From Frigidibacter sp. RF13 (GTDB lineage: Bacteria; Pseudomonadota; Alphaproteobacteria; Rhodobacterales; Rhodobacteraceae): a stretch of DNA of 64,000 nucleotides. The DNA lies in the NCBI RefSeq assembly GCF_026626305.1, contig NZ_JAPNUE010000006.1, positions 1-64,000 on the forward strand, read 5' to 3'. A model generated the notes under the pieces. It was given only the letters and a program-made list of their open reading frames with translations, made no database searches and was not told where the DNA came from. Shown here in pieces: positions 8,739-17,963 of the stretch (the stretch's first letter is position 1; the number at the start of each line of letters is the position of its first letter). A program made the position numbers and the translations under genes.

Positions 8739-8811
8739 TCTACGGCTAATTCCAAAAAAAGGGATAGTGGCAAATTCCTTTGGCTGAGACCAGCCAACAG
8801 AGGAAACGCAC

Positions 8812-9294
8812 ATGTCTATTCTCGAAAAGATGGGACGGCCGGCCCGGACAGGGCATCTGCGGGCCCCGGCAGACGGCGCTCGCGGCCCGGGGGCGGGTGC
8901 AGCCGCCGCGATCACCGACACTCTGCGCCGGTACGAAATGGCGCTCAACGCCAGAGACACCGAAGCTGTGATGGAACTCTACGCAGACGATGGCGTGTTC
9001 ATGCCGCAGCACTTTCCGTCCGCGGTCGGAGCGGCGCAAGTGCGGGCGGCCTATGACGGCGTCTTCGCCACCATCCGGCTGTCGGTTGCCTTCGACATCG
9101 TCGAGGCCGTGCCGGTTGCAGAGGATTGGGCCTTCGCGCGCACCAACTCGACCGGTACGGTGACCGTGCTGGCGACCGGCGAAAGCGGCCCGGAGGCCAA
9201 CCAGGAGCTGTTCGTGATGCAGCGTATCGAAGGGGCGTGGAAGATCGCGCGGTATGCGTTCTGCACCACGAACCCGCCGCGCGGCGCGGCATGA
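8812..9294 (+). CDS. SgcJ/EcaC-type (SnoaL-like) protein
   Basis: A 160-residue protein whose last 130 residues match the NTF2-like cone fold. The pattern is TDTLRRYEMALNARDTEAVM, then LYADDGVFMPQHFPSAVG, and a C-terminal strand VMQRIEGAWKIARYAFCTTN. This is the SgcJ/EcaC oxidoreductase-associated (DUF4440-like) subgroup. The first 30 residues, rich in Gly, Ala and Pro, are variable and possibly unstructured. It is followed after 33 nt by a quinone oxidoreductase and divergent from a LysR gene. Biochemical role unknown. Confidence 0.75.
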   Translation: MSILEKMGRPARTGHLRAPADGARGPGAGAAAAITDTLRRYEMALNARDTEAVMELYADDGVFMPQHFPSAVGAAQVRAAYDGVFATIRLSVAFDIVEAVPVAEDWAFARTNSTGTVTVLATGESGPEANQELFVMQRIEGAWKIARYAFCTTNPPRGAA

Positions 9295-9327
9295 TGCAGG
9301 CAGTAACACCATCAGGAGGGCGGCAGC

Positions 9328-10305
9328 ATGAACACGATGAAAGCGGTGGTGATCCACGAGGCCGGCGGCCCCGAGGTCCTGAAACTGGAAGAACGCCCGA
9401 TCCCTGAGCCAAGGCGCGGCTGGATCCTGATCCGCGTACGGGCCTTCGGGCTCAACCGATCAGAGCTGTTCACCCGGCAGGGCCATTCTCCGAACGTGGC
9501 ATTCCCGCGTGTCCTGGGCATCGAGGCGGTGGGCGAGGTCGCGGCCGATCCGGACGGCAGGTTCAAAGTCGGGGACCGGGTGGCGACAGCTATGGGCGGC
9601 ATGGGTCGCGTCTTCGACGGCGGCTATGCCGAATACACCCTGGTCCCCGCCGGACAGGTCCAGAAGCTCGACACGGGCCTTGCCTGGCCCGTGCTCGGGG
9701 CGCTGCCCGAAATGGTGCAGACGGCGTGGGGCTCACTCCACACGGCCTTGCGCATCACCGCAGACGAAACGCTCCTGATCCGAGGCGGGACGACCTCGGT
9801 CGGGCTGACGGCCGCGATCCTGGCGCGGCAGGCCGGACTTCGCGTGCTGGCCACGACGCGCCGGGCGGACCGGCGCGAGATGCTGCTGGCCAATGGCGCC
9901 GACGAGGTCTTCGTCGATGACGGGCAGATCGCCGAGGCGGTGAAGGCCGCACATCCCCGCGGCGTGCAGCGCGTGCTGGAGCTTGTCGGCACGACGACGC
10001 TGCTCGACAGCCTACAGGCGGCAGCGCCCGGCGGGGCGGTCTGCATGACCGGCATGGTCGGCAATGCCTGGGAGTTCGAGCGCTTCAGCCCGATGGGGGC
10101 GATCCCAACAGCCGTGAACCTGACCACCTACGCCGGCGGCGCCGACGACTTCATCGCGACGCCGCTGCAGCAGGTGATCGACGCGGTCGAGGCGGGTACG
10201 TTCCGCGCTCCGATCGGCCGCATGTTCCCCATCGACGAGATCGTCGAGGCGCACCGGACAATGGAAGGAAACGCGGCCGGCGGCAAGATCGTGGTGACGA
10301 CCTGA
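9328..10305 (+). CDS. NADPH:quinone oxidoreductase-type zinc-binding dehydrogenase
   Basis: A 325-residue medium-chain dehydrogenase of the quinone-oxidoreductase branch. The N-terminal GroES-like fold (MKAVVIHEAGGPEVL, FGLNRSELFTRQGH) lacks the structural-zinc cysteines. The Rossmann part has the nucleotide loop GGTTSVGLTAAILARQAG and ends AAGGKIVVTT. AGGAGGG lies 8 nt before the ATG. It likely reduces quinones or alpha,beta-unsaturated carbonyls using NADPH. It probably shares a transcript with the SnoaL-like gene under the divergent LysR regulator. A truncated homologue lies at 7477-7743. Confidence 0.85.
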   Translation: MNTMKAVVIHEAGGPEVLKLEERPIPEPRRGWILIRVRAFGLNRSELFTRQGHSPNVAFPRVLGIEAVGEVAADPDGRFKVGDRVATAMGGMGRVFDGGYAEYTLVPAGQVQKLDTGLAWPVLGALPEMVQTAWGSLHTALRITADETLLIRGGTTSVGLTAAILARQAGLRVLATTRRADRREMLLANGADEVFVDDGQIAEAVKAAHPRGVQRVLELVGTTTLLDSLQAAAPGGAVCMTGMVGNAWEFERFSPMGAIPTAVNLTTYAGGADDFIATPLQQVIDAVEAGTFRAPIGRMFPIDEIVEAHRTMEGNAAGGKIVVTT

Positions 10306-10465
10306 CAGCGCTGCCAAGCAACAATGCGTGTTGGAACATTGGGGGGAAGAAGTGGCAAGGAATCGGCCACTTTCGGTGTCCGGCGCTGAGACCCACGGGG
10401 AAACTCTTTCGAATTCTGAGGAACCGACGGCGATCACACTTTGCCCATCGCCTGATACTGCGCGT

Positions 10466-11278
10466 TCAGTCCTTCATCAGCTCCTTGAGCCCGCCGATGA
10501 AGGCCGCGTCGTCCTTGGCCTTTCGGTCGTCAAGCAAGGCATGGGCATCGGCACCGGCCCGGAAGCGGAGACGGTCTCCGGTTTCGGTCACCGCCTGCCA
10601 GATCACCCCGGCAACGATCTCGGGTGCCGACGGGTCGGTGGCCAGCTTGCCGAAGAGGCGCCCCATGGCCTCGGCGGTCGGGGCGTAGTCGGTGAGCGTT
10701 TCGTCCATTGCAAAGTCGAAGGACCTGCCACCGAAGTCTGTCCGGACCATGCCCGGCTCGACGATGCGCACCCGGATGCCGAGCGGCTCCAGCTCGTAGT
10801 GCAGCGCCTCCGACAGCCCTTCGACGGCGAACTTGGTGCCGTGGTAGAGCGTGCCGAGCGGGAAAGTGATCTGCCCGCCGATGGACGAGACGTTGACGAT
10901 TGTGCCAGACTGGTTCGACCGCATGTGCGGCAAGACGGCCTTCGTCACCTCCAGAAGGCCGATTACGTTGGTGTCGAACTGGCGGCGGATACGCTCAGCC
11001 GAGAAGGCCTCGAGCGGGCCATAGGCGCCGTAGCCGGCGTTGTTCAGAAGCACGTCAATTGCACCGAAGCGGGACAAGCCGTCAGTCACCGCCGCGGCGA
11101 TGGAGCCCGCGTCGGTCACGTCCAGCCGTGTGACCAGAACGTTGTCGAGTGCCGCCAGGTCGCCCCCGGCGGAGGGATCGCGCATGGTGGCGATGACGTT
11201 GCAGCCCTCGGATTGAAAGCGCAGGGCGGTCGCCTTGCCGATGCCGGAGGAGGCGCCTGTGATCAGAATGGTCTTCAT
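10466..11278 (-). CDS. SDR-family oxidoreductase
   Basis: A 270-residue short-chain dehydrogenase. TGASSGIG (residues 7-14) binds the cofactor, NNAGYG follows strand 4, and the catalytic Ser is in VNVSSIGGQ with YHGTK as YxxxK. The overall pattern (GPLEAFSAERIRRQFDTNVIG) resembles the 17-beta-hydroxysteroid-dehydrogenase-like subgroup. It lies 10 nt downstream of another SDR gene in the same direction, so the two are probably co-transcribed from the AraC-divergent promoter. Substrate unknown. Confidence 0.87.
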   Translation of the reverse strand: MKTILITGASSGIGKATALRFQSEGCNVIATMRDPSAGGDLAALDNVLVTRLDVTDAGSIAAAVTDGLSRFGAIDVLLNNAGYGAYGPLEAFSAERIRRQFDTNVIGLLEVTKAVLPHMRSNQSGTIVNVSSIGGQITFPLGTLYHGTKFAVEGLSEALHYELEPLGIRVRIVEPGMVRTDFGGRSFDFAMDETLTDYAPTAEAMGRLFGKLATDPSAPEIVAGVIWQAVTETGDRLRFRAGADAHALLDDRKAKDDAAFIGGLKELMKD

Positions 11279-11288
11279 GTGGTTCTCC

Positions 11289-12158
11289 TCAGGCGTTCAG
11301 GTCAAGCATCCGCTCGATGCCAAAATTGGTCAGGACAGTGCGCGTCACGTCGTGCAGCACGTCGTTGTAGCGCTCGATCTCGGGGCCGACGCCGGTGTGG
11401 TCAACGACCGTGCGAAAGGGTTTCTCCCCGAACGGCACGTCCAGCAGGGCCACCACCGCCTCGGCGATCCGCTCGGGCCGCTGGTCGGGCGTGGCCTCAA
11501 GCATCTGGGCAAGGCCAGCCGCGGACATCGCAGGTACCTTTGCGAAATCGCCATAGCCGGTCTCGCGGTCAGGGTCGTTCGGCGCAACCATTCCGTCGAA
11601 GAAGGCGGTCGGCATCGCTCCCGGCTCGAGGATGCAGGACTCGATACCAAAACCCGACAGTTCCGTCCGATAGCATTCCACGATCGCCTCCAGCGCCCAT
11701 TTCGATGCGGAATAGGTGCCGTAGAACGGCGTCGCGATCCGGCCGATCAGGCTGGAGGAGTAAAGGACAGTGCCGCGTCCCTGTGCCCGCATGTGCGGCA
11801 GGGCGGCGCGCATCACCCGCTGAACACCCGTGACATTCACGTCAAAGACACGGGTCATGTCCTCGGGCGACATCAGTTCCTGGATGCCGTAGGATCCGAT
11901 CCCGGCGTTGTTGAACAGCACGTCCAGACCACCCAGCGCCGCAATGGCCTGCGCCACGCCGGCCTCGGTGCTGGCTCTGTCGGTCACGTCCATCTCGACG
12001 ATCCGCGCGCCCGGCGCTTCCAACTCGGCGACCGTGGCGGCGTTGTGCCCCGCCCGGCTGCGAACGCTGCCCGCGACATCGTGCCCCTTCGCCAACAGCG
12101 CCAGCGCCGTGGGCCTGCCGAAACCGCCCGCTATCCCGGTGATGAAAACTTTTGCCAT
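11289..12158 (-). CDS. SDR-family oxidoreductase
   Basis: A 289-residue SDR starting MAKVFITGIAGGFGRPTALA (TGxxxGxG cofactor loop). It has NNAGIGSYG and the catalytic pair Ser (LYSSSLIG) and YSASK. I place the start at 12158 because AGAGGA lies about 10 nt upstream. An in-frame extension to 12212 would overlap the likely AraC-controlled promoter. It is the first gene of a two-SDR operon divergent from an AraC regulator. That arrangement often signals a regulon for toxic aldehydes or ketones, but this is inference. Confidence 0.85.
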   Translation of the reverse strand: MAKVFITGIAGGFGRPTALALLAKGHDVAGSVRSRAGHNAATVAELEAPGARIVEMDVTDRASTEAGVAQAIAALGGLDVLFNNAGIGSYGIQELMSPEDMTRVFDVNVTGVQRVMRAALPHMRAQGRGTVLYSSSLIGRIATPFYGTYSASKWALEAIVECYRTELSGFGIESCILEPGAMPTAFFDGMVAPNDPDRETGYGDFAKVPAMSAAGLAQMLEATPDQRPERIAEAVVALLDVPFGEKPFRTVVDHTGVGPEIERYNDVLHDVTRTVLTNFGIERMLDLNA

Positions 12159-12210
12159 GATCGCCGTCCTCTGCTGTTGATCGAGCAACCATAGTCCGTA
12201 CGCCCATGGC

Positions 12211-12242
12211 ATTCTTCCCTGTTTGACCGGGATTCTTGCCTG
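12211..12242. promoter_or_regulatory. Candidate AraC-type direct-repeat operator
   Basis: ATTCTTCCCTG (12211-12221) and ATTCTTGCCTG (12232-12242) differ at one base and are spaced exactly 21 bp, two helical turns. AraC-family regulators typically bind such same-face direct repeats. The pair lies between the SDR start (12158, minus) and the AraC start (12316, plus). A third partial copy, ATTCTCC, follows at 12244. The repeats are directly visible; the binding partner is inferred. Confidence 0.5.
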
Positions 12243-12315
12243 ATTCTCCAGAAAGGACAGTTTTCAGTTAGGTTGGGAATTGATCCGTGCTAGACAGAGT
12301 GCAGGAGGGACCGGC

Positions 12316-13206
12316 ATGACCCCCAACTCATTGTTGCACCACGTCACCGCGCTGATGGACCGCCACGCGCCATCTCTGCCCGCCCTGGCGCATCCGCCCA
12401 GCGGGATGCATTTCCTGCGCCACACCGCGCCCACCGGGCAGGACGCGACCGTCTACCGCCCGCTCCTGTGCCTAGTGCTGCAGGGCGCCAAGGAGGTTTG
12501 CACCAGCAGCCGGACCCTGCGCGTCGGTCACGGGCAATCGCTGGTGGTCAGCCACGCCCTGCCTGTGGTCTCGCGCATCACCGAAGCCGCAGCTGACCTG
12601 CCCTATGTGGCGCTGGTCTTTCCCATCGACCTCGATCTTCTGCGCGGGCTTGCGCCCGATGTGCCGCCGCGCACGGGCCAGTCGCCGCGCGATCCGTTCT
12701 CGATCTCGCTCTGCCCCGGCGACGCAGGGATGAAGGATGCGCTGCTGCGCTATCTGCACCAATGCGAAAGCCCCGAGGCCCGCCGCCTGCTGGCCCCGAT
12801 CACCGCGCGCGAAATCCACGCGCGCCTCCTGCTGGGCCCCCATGCCGTGCCGCTGCAACGGCTCCTCTGGGTTGAAACGACCGCAAGCCGCATCTTCGAA
12901 GCCACGCGCGAGATCCAGTCGGACCTCGCCCGCCCGCTCGTGGTCGGCGACCTTGCGGGCCGGGCAGGCATGAGCAGTTCCGCCTTTTTCGAGCACTTCA
13001 AGGCTGTCACGGGCACGTCGCCGCTGCAATACCAGAAGGATCTGCGCCTTCTGCGGGCCCGCGAGGCTTTGCGAAGCACGAACGAGAAGGTCTCAGAGAT
13101 CGCGTTCGGGGTTGGATACGAAAGTTCGGCCCAGTTCTCTCGGGAATACGCCCGCAAGTTCGGAGTGCCTCCAAGGCAGGACCGCGAACTCCAGGCTGCA
13201 GAGTAG
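12316..13206 (+). CDS. AraC-family transcriptional regulator
   Basis: A 296-residue regulator. The N-terminal half matches the AraC N-terminal (PF06719-type) domain: VYRPLLCLVLQGAKEV, then VGHGQSLVVSHALPV. The C-terminal 100 residues carry two helix-turn-helix motifs (VVGDLAGRAGMSSSAFFEHF and KVSEIAFGVGYESSAQFSRE). AGGAGGG precedes the ATG at 12316, favouring it over an upstream in-frame start at 12280. Regulators of this type usually sit beside and control aldo-keto or SDR genes, as here. Confidence 0.87.
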   Translation: MTPNSLLHHVTALMDRHAPSLPALAHPPSGMHFLRHTAPTGQDATVYRPLLCLVLQGAKEVCTSSRTLRVGHGQSLVVSHALPVVSRITEAAADLPYVALVFPIDLDLLRGLAPDVPPRTGQSPRDPFSISLCPGDAGMKDALLRYLHQCESPEARRLLAPITAREIHARLLLGPHAVPLQRLLWVETTASRIFEATREIQSDLARPLVVGDLAGRAGMSSSAFFEHFKAVTGTSPLQYQKDLRLLRAREALRSTNEKVSEIAFGVGYESSAQFSREYARKFGVPPRQDRELQAAE

Positions 13207-13343
13207 CCGTCGGTCATCTGCCGCTCGATTTGGATGGCAGTCGCTCCGTGATCCGATGACCTGCTCAACTCAATTATATTCCATCAATAACAATTATTTA
13301 CGGACTGGAGAAGGTTGGATATCAGGTCCATTCCCTCCGCCAC

Positions 13344-14138
13344 TTATTCGGCTCGACCGGGTTCATGCCCCGAGCAGGACGGGCAAACGCGCGTTGGCAA
13401 CATTGGTTCCGTGTTAGCCGGGACGACCCGCCCCAAGTCGCCGAAGGGTTGCCGCTGGCTGGTGCGTCCGAAGCGCCAGGGCGCCCCGAACTTCGCTCCA
13501 AGATAGATCCGCAGCGACAGTGCGGCAATTATCGTCAGCAGTTGAAAGCCCGCTTGCTGCAGCGCACTGTCGTCCGCCAGGTCGAGCCAGCGCGCGGCGA
13601 CGAAAAGGAACGTGCCGTTCACAGCGTTGAATAGGGCGCACACAGCATTCAGATGCCATCCCAGCCACCATCGCGGGTGCAGCGCCTCCCTGTACCGTGA
13701 AAAGGCGATCATAGCCGGGCCAAAGGCGAGGCCGACCCAGGACAGGACGATTGCGACGGGATCACGGTTGGCGATACCTGCCGCCAGAACCACAAACCCG
13801 AGGACCAAGAGCACCGGCCCCAAGATGCGGAAGGCCATGCCACGAAACCGCGCGGGGTCGGATTTGCACCTGATCGCGGCAAACGCGATCATCGAGACGG
13901 TTGCCAGGCAGGTGGTGAGATAGACCATCTGCACGATCCAGCCCGGATCGAAAGGACCTGCGCGAGTAAGGAGGATGGGGGCAACGGAGAATCCGACCAT
14001 TACGAGCGTTATCAGACAGATAAGGCCCGCGCGACGATGGAGGGCCGCGCCCTTGCGCGATAGCAGCGCGATCCAATAGCCGGCGAGGGCGATCGATCCG
14101 ATGGCAATATGGAGAACCACCGCCGAAACGGGTGACAT
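13344..14138 (-). CDS. DUF2306-like membrane protein
   Basis: A 264-residue integral membrane protein with about seven hydrophobic segments, the first at residues 5-25 (VVLHIAIGSIALAGYWIALL) and a short conserved HRRAG after it. This layout matches DUF2306-type proteins of unknown function. The last 40 residues are polar and probably cytoplasmic. It is divergent from a TetR gene, 52 bp away, across two near-identical operator-like repeats, so it is probably the TetR target. Confidence 0.7.
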   Translation of the reverse strand: MSPVSAVVLHIAIGSIALAGYWIALLSRKGAALHRRAGLICLITLVMVGFSVAPILLTRAGPFDPGWIVQMVYLTTCLATVSMIAFAAIRCKSDPARFRGMAFRILGPVLLVLGFVVLAAGIANRDPVAIVLSWVGLAFGPAMIAFSRYREALHPRWWLGWHLNAVCALFNAVNGTFLFVAARWLDLADDSALQQAGFQLLTIIAALSLRIYLGAKFGAPWRFGRTSQRQPFGDLGRVVPANTEPMLPTRVCPSCSGHEPGRAE

Positions 14139-14157
14139 TCCGATCTCCGATGATATA

Positions 14158-14201
14158 GGTTAACGCAGGTAAACTAACACTAAGGTTAACGTGAGTAAAC
14201 C
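14158..14201. promoter_or_regulatory. Candidate TetR operator pair
   Basis: GGTTAACGCAGGTAAAC (14158-14174) and GGTTAACGTGAGTAAAC (14184-14200) are direct repeats 26 bp apart. Each is an imperfect palindrome of the form GGTTAAC-n4-GTAAAC(C). The second overlaps the GTG start of the TetR gene, and both lie between it and the divergent membrane-protein gene. The placement suggests the TetR protein represses both genes. Symmetry and repetition are visible; function is inferred. Confidence 0.6.
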
Positions 14202-14790
14202 AAAATCCATATCCACGGCGACCAAACAGGCCATTCTTGATGCAGCATGGGATCTGATCTCGGAAAGCGGCCGGGCGGATGTCGCGATGGCCGAAGTGGC
14301 CAAACGCGCGGGCGTCAGCCGTCAAGCCCTGTTCTATGCCTTTGGCGGGCGCTCGGGCCTGCTTCTTGCTATGGTGCGCCACAAGGACACACTGACAGAT
14401 CACGTGACCCGGCTCAGGCAGGTTGCGGCGACGCCCGATCCGGACCCGGAAGTGCTTGTGCGGTTTGCGGAAATCTGGCTCGACTATCTGCCGGTCATTT
14501 ATCCGGTCGGCATCCTGCTCGACGCCGCATCGGCAAGCGACCCCGAAGCGGCGGCTGCCTGGGATGATCGTATGAAAGGCGCGCTCCTCGGCAGCTTCAC
14601 GCGCCTAGCAATAGCCGTCCACGCGCGCCACCCGCTGCCCGGCGAACCGGCGCGGATCGCGGAGGCGATCTGGGCGCAGGTCCACCCAACCATGTTCCGG
14701 CGCCTGGTTTCGGATTGCGGCTGGAAAGATCGGGCTTTTCGGGAGCACCAGATCAAGGTTGTCAGGACGCTCGTCGGCCTGGACCGGTGA
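14191..14790 (+). CDS. TetR-family transcriptional regulator
   Basis: A 199-residue repressor with an N-terminal TetR helix-turn-helix: AILDAAWDLISESGRADVAM, then VAKRAGVSRQALFYAFGGRSGLL. A helical ligand-binding domain follows (about residues 70-199). The GTG at 14191 is the only plausible start, and it lies inside an operator-like repeat. The adjacent divergent membrane protein is the likely target. The ligand cannot be inferred. Confidence 0.85.
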   Translation: MSKPKSISTATKQAILDAAWDLISESGRADVAMAEVAKRAGVSRQALFYAFGGRSGLLLAMVRHKDTLTDHVTRLRQVAATPDPDPEVLVRFAEIWLDYLPVIYPVGILLDAASASDPEAAAAWDDRMKGALLGSFTRLAIAVHARHPLPGEPARIAEAIWAQVHPTMFRRLVSDCGWKDRAFREHQIKVVRTLVGLDR

Positions 14791-14895
14791 CACGGTCGAT
14801 CGAGCGCAAGACCACGACGGTGTGCCTAAACCCTTGCCGCTACCTGGTATCTGCGGGCTGATCCGACGTAATGTCCGATCATCCTGAAGGAGCCC

Positions 14896-14926
14896 TTGAC
14901 CTTCCAGTATCTGGAAGCCTTATCTG
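14896..14926 (+). promoter_or_regulatory. CueR-type copper-responsive promoter of copA
   Basis: A -35 TTGACC (14896-14901) and -10 TATCTG (14921-14926) are separated by 19 bp, the over-long spacing typical of MerR-family promoters. Between them is the perfect dyad CTTCCAG-TAT-CTGGAAG (14901-14917), matching known CueR sites. The promoter lies 29 bp upstream of the copA ATG at 14955, and the cueR gene is the next gene after copA. Activation would occur when Cu(I)-CueR untwists the spacer. Confidence 0.85.
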
Positions 14927-14954
14927 CTCTGTCAGACAAGCATCCGGTACCCTG

Positions 14955-17429
14955 ATGAATGAACTCAAATCCATATCCCTCTCGGTCGAAGGTATGACCT
15001 GCGCCTCTTGCGTCGCTCGGGTTGACCGCGGCCTGTCCGCCGTTGAAGGCGTGTCCGGCGTCTCGGTCAATCTCGCGTCAGAGAGTGCGCGGCTGACATT
15101 GGCGCGGCCGGAAAACCTCGCGGCAGTTGCGGAGAGGCTCGATGCGCTGGGATACCCGGCGCGGAAGGCCACGGTGACGCTTGCGGTCGAGGGGATGACA
15201 TGCGCCTCCTGTGTGGGCCGGGTGGAGCGGGCGCTGGCCGCCGTTCCCGGCGTGACCGAGGCACATGTGAACCTCGCGGCGGAGAACGCGCAGGTGACCT
15301 ACCTTGATGGCGCGATTGAACCGGCCGATCTGATCCGTGCCACAGAAAGCGCGGGTTATGCCGCACATGTCGCGAAGGCTGATGCGGCCGAAGACATGGC
15401 GACGCGCAAGGAAGAGGAGGCGCGCTCGCTGAGGGTTAAGGTGCTGATCGCCGCGCTGCTGGCTGTTCCGGTCTTCGTCTTGGAGATGGGCGGCCATATG
15501 ATCCCCGCCTTCCATCATCTGATCATGGCGACCATCGGGCGCGAGGCGAGTTGGCTTGTCCAGTTCGCGCTGACGACCGCCGTTCTGGTCGGGCCGGGGC
15601 GGCAGTTCTACATCAAGGGCGTTCCCGCGCTGCTCAAGGGCGCGCCCGACATGAACAGCCTCGTCGCAGTCGGAACGGGCGCGGCTTATGCATATTCGCT
15701 TGTCGCCACCTTCGCGCCGGGCCTCCTGCCCGCGGGCGTGCGCGCGGTCTATTTCGAGGCGGCGGCGGTTATCATCGTCCTGATCCTCGTCGGCCGCTGG
15801 ATGGAGGCGCGGGCCAAGGGCCGCACCGGCGCGGCAATCCGCAAGCTTCTGGGCCTTCAGGTGCGGACAGCGACCGTGCTTGCGGACGGTGAGCCGCGCG
15901 AGGTCGAGATCGAGGCGCTGAAGGCGGGCGATCTGGTCCTCGTTCGCCCCGGCGAACGGATCGCGGTCGACGGCGAGGTCATCGAAGGCGAAAGCCATGT
16001 CGACGAAAGCATGATCACCGGCGAACCGCTGCCGGTCGCCAAGGTGCAGGGCACTTCCGTTACCGGGGGCACCGTGAACGGCGCGGGCAGCATCACTTTC
16101 CGGGCTACACGGGTCGGCGCCGACACGACACTCGCCCAGATTATCCGCATGGTCGAAGAGGCGCAGGGCGCGAAGCTGCCCATTCAGGGGCTGGTGGACC
16201 GGATCACGCTCTGGTTCGTGCCCGCCGTGATGGCGCTGGCTGTCTTGACGGTACTCGTTTGGCTTTTCCTAGGGCCAGACCCGGCCCTCACCTACGCGCT
16301 CGTCGCGGGCGTTTCGGTCCTGATCATCGCTTGCCCGTGTGCGATGGGGCTCGCGACCCCCACCTCGATCATGGTGGGCACGGGGCGCGCGGCAGAACTT
16401 GGCGTTCTCTTCCGCAAGGGCGACGCGTTGCAGGCGCTGAGCGGGGTTGTCACCGTGGCGCTCGACAAGACGGGCACGGTGACGCTTGGGCGGCCTGAAC
16501 TGACAGATGTGATCCTTGCGGACGGTTTCGAGCGGGCGGACGTTCTGGCGCGCGTCGCGGCGGCCGAGGCGCGGTCTGAACATCCGATCGCCGAAGCGAT
16601 CGTGCGTGGCGCGGCGGCGGAGGGTGTGCAGAGGCTCGATGTGCAGGATTTCGCCTCGTTCACTGGCTATGGCGTGCGTGCTATGGTTGCAGTTGAGGAC
16701 GTGCTTGTGGGGGCCGAGCGGCTGATGGTCCGCGAAGGGATCGCCCTCGGCCCGCTCGCGGAAGCGCAGGCCGATCTTGCCCGGCGTGGCAGGACCGCGC
16801 TTTTCGCTGCCATCGGCGGCCGGATCGCCGCCGTCATCGGCGTCGCCGACCCGGTCAAGCCCGCCAGCCGCGCCGCCATCGCCGCGCTCAGGGCGCGCGG
16901 GCTCCAGGTGGCAATGATCACCGGCGACAAGCGCGAGACGGCAGTGGCCATCGCAGCCGAGGTCGGGATTGACCGGGTGGTTGCCGATGTGCTGCCGGGC
17001 GGCAAGGTCGAGGCGCTTGAGACGTTGAAGGCTGCGGGCCGCATCGCCTTCGTCGGTGACGGGATCAACGATGCCCCCGCCCTTGCCCATGCCGATGTCG
17101 GCATCGCCATCGGCACCGGCACGGATGTCGCCATCGAAAGTGCTGACGTGGTGCTGATGTCTGGCGACCTTCGGGGTGTGGTGAACGCTTTTGAGGTTTC
17201 GCGCCGCACGATGGCCAATATCCGCGAGAACCTGTTCTGGGCCTTCGGCTATAATGTCGCGCTGATACCGGTCGCCGCGGGGGCACTTTACCCGGCCTTC
17301 GGCCTTCTCCTCTCGCCGGTCCTAGCGGCGGGGGCCATGGCGCTGAGTTCGGTCTTCGTCCTGACCAACGCTTTGCGCCTCCGACGCATCGCGCCTGCGA
17401 TGGACGAACGGTCGGGAGGCGCACGATGA
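14955..17429 (+). CDS. copA: Cu(+)-exporting P1B-type ATPase CopA
   Basis: An 824-residue inner-membrane pump that expels cytoplasmic Cu(I). Two N-terminal heavy-metal-associated domains each carry GMTCASC. The core has the actuator TGEP, the membrane metal site CPC ([14 protein letters not shown]), the phosphorylated Asp in DKTGT, the nucleotide-domain HP (SEHPIAEA) and GDGINDAP. The CueR promoter lies inside the longer possible frame starting at 14871, so the ATG at 14955 is the start. The last 4 nt overlap cueR. Copper induces this pair. Confidence 0.95.
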   Translation: MNELKSISLSVEGMTCASCVARVDRGLSAVEGVSGVSVNLASESARLTLARPENLAAVAERLDALGYPARKATVTLAVEGMTCASCVGRVERALAAVPGVTEAHVNLAAENAQVTYLDGAIEPADLIRATESAGYAAHVAKADAAEDMATRKEEEARSLRVKVLIAALLAVPVFVLEMGGHMIPAFHHLIMATIGREASWLVQFALTTAVLVGPGRQFYIKGVPALLKGAPDMNSLVAVGTGAAYAYSLVATFAPGLLPAGVRAVYFEAAAVIIVLILVGRWMEARAKGRTGAAIRKLLGLQVRTATVLADGEPREVEIEALKAGDLVLVRPGERIAVDGEVIEGESHVDESMITGEPLPVAKVQGTSVTGGTVNGAGSITFRATRVGADTTLAQIIRMVEEAQGAKLPIQGLVDRITLWFVPAVMALAVLTVLVWLFLGPDPALTYALVAGVSVLIIACPCAMGLATPTSIMVGTGRAAELGVLFRKGDALQALSGVVTVALDKTGTVTLGRPELTDVILADGFERADVLARVAAAEARSEHPIAEAIVRGAAAEGVQRLDVQDFASFTGYGVRAMVAVEDVLVGAERLMVREGIALGPLAEAQADLARRGRTALFAAIGGRIAAVIGVADPVKPASRAAIAALRARGLQVAMITGDKRETAVAIAAEVGIDRVVADVLPGGKVEALETLKAAGRIAFVGDGINDAPALAHADVGIAIGTGTDVAIESADVVLMSGDLRGVVNAFEVSRRTMANIRENLFWAFGYNVALIPVAAGALYPAFGLLLSPVLAAGAMALSSVFVLTNALRLRRIAPAMDERSGGAR

Positions 17430-17845
17430 ATATCGGTGATGTGGCTGAACGCTCGGGCCTCCCGGCCAAGACCATCCGCTTCTATGAGGATATCGGCTTG
17501 GTAAAGCCCATGCGCGCCGCGAATGGCTATCGTAGTTTCCGTGACAGCGATCTGCACAAGCTGGCGTTCCTCGGCCGCGCCCGGACGCTTGGATTCAGCA
17601 TCGAGGAATGTCGCCTGCTTCTGGAGCTGTATGAAGACAAGGGCCGCGAAAGCGCGCAGGTGAAGGCGCTGGCCGAAGATCATCTGAAGGCGATAGACGA
17701 CAAGATCGCCCAGCTACGCTCGATGCGGGCGACGCTGGCGCATCTTGTTCAGTGCTGCGCGGGCGATGATCGGCCCGACTGCCCGATCCTCGACGATCTC
17801 GCCCAACCGTCTCAAGCACCCGGGCGGGACGCTCATCGGGCCTGA
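17426..17845 (+). CDS. cueR: Cu(I)-responsive MerR-family regulator CueR
   Basis: A 139-residue MerR-type activator. The N-terminal helix-turn-helix is [20 protein letters not shown], with [12 protein letters not shown] as the wing. A dimerisation helix follows, then the metal loop [10 protein letters not shown], which matches the two-cysteine Cu(I) site of CueR. It overlaps copA by ATGA, so it is translated with its own target and feeds back on the copA promoter. The last codons lie within a REP-like repeat (17831-17862), suggesting the C-terminal tail is dispensable. Confidence 0.92.
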   Translation: MNIGDVAERSGLPAKTIRFYEDIGLVKPMRAANGYRSFRDSDLHKLAFLGRARTLGFSIEECRLLLELYEDKGRESAQVKALAEDHLKAIDDKIAQLRSMRATLAHLVQCCAGDDRPDCPILDDLAQPSQAPGRDAHRA

Positions 17846-17862
17846 CAGCCCTCTTCGCTGCG
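17831..17862 (-). repeat. REP-like intergenic repeat, copy 1
   Basis: Read on the minus strand this gives CGCAGCGAAGAGGGCTGTCA then GGCCCGATGAGC, closely matching copies near 26.2 and 61.7 kb. A nearby complementary GCGAAGAG (17887-17894) can pair with CTCTTCGC (17851-17858) to form a hairpin just after cueR. It overlaps the last five codons of cueR. Confidence 0.6.
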
Positions 17863-17963
17863 TCTAAGCGATGAGCCCTGTCAGGGGCGAAGAGCGGCCT
17901 GCCCGGTTTACGCCACCCAAGCACTTCTCTAGACTGCCCCGGACCCTACCTTCCGAGGCGCGC

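Noticed and set aside
10338..10360. ATTGGGGGGAAGAAGTGG resembling the start region of int at 37610
   Set aside because: Short similarity with no integrase-coding sequence after it; probably chance, though an old element scar cannot be excluded.
10328..11833. Long open plus-strand frame of about 500 codons
   Set aside because: It lies antisense to two well-supported SDR genes and shows no family motif; long antisense frames are common in GC-rich DNA.
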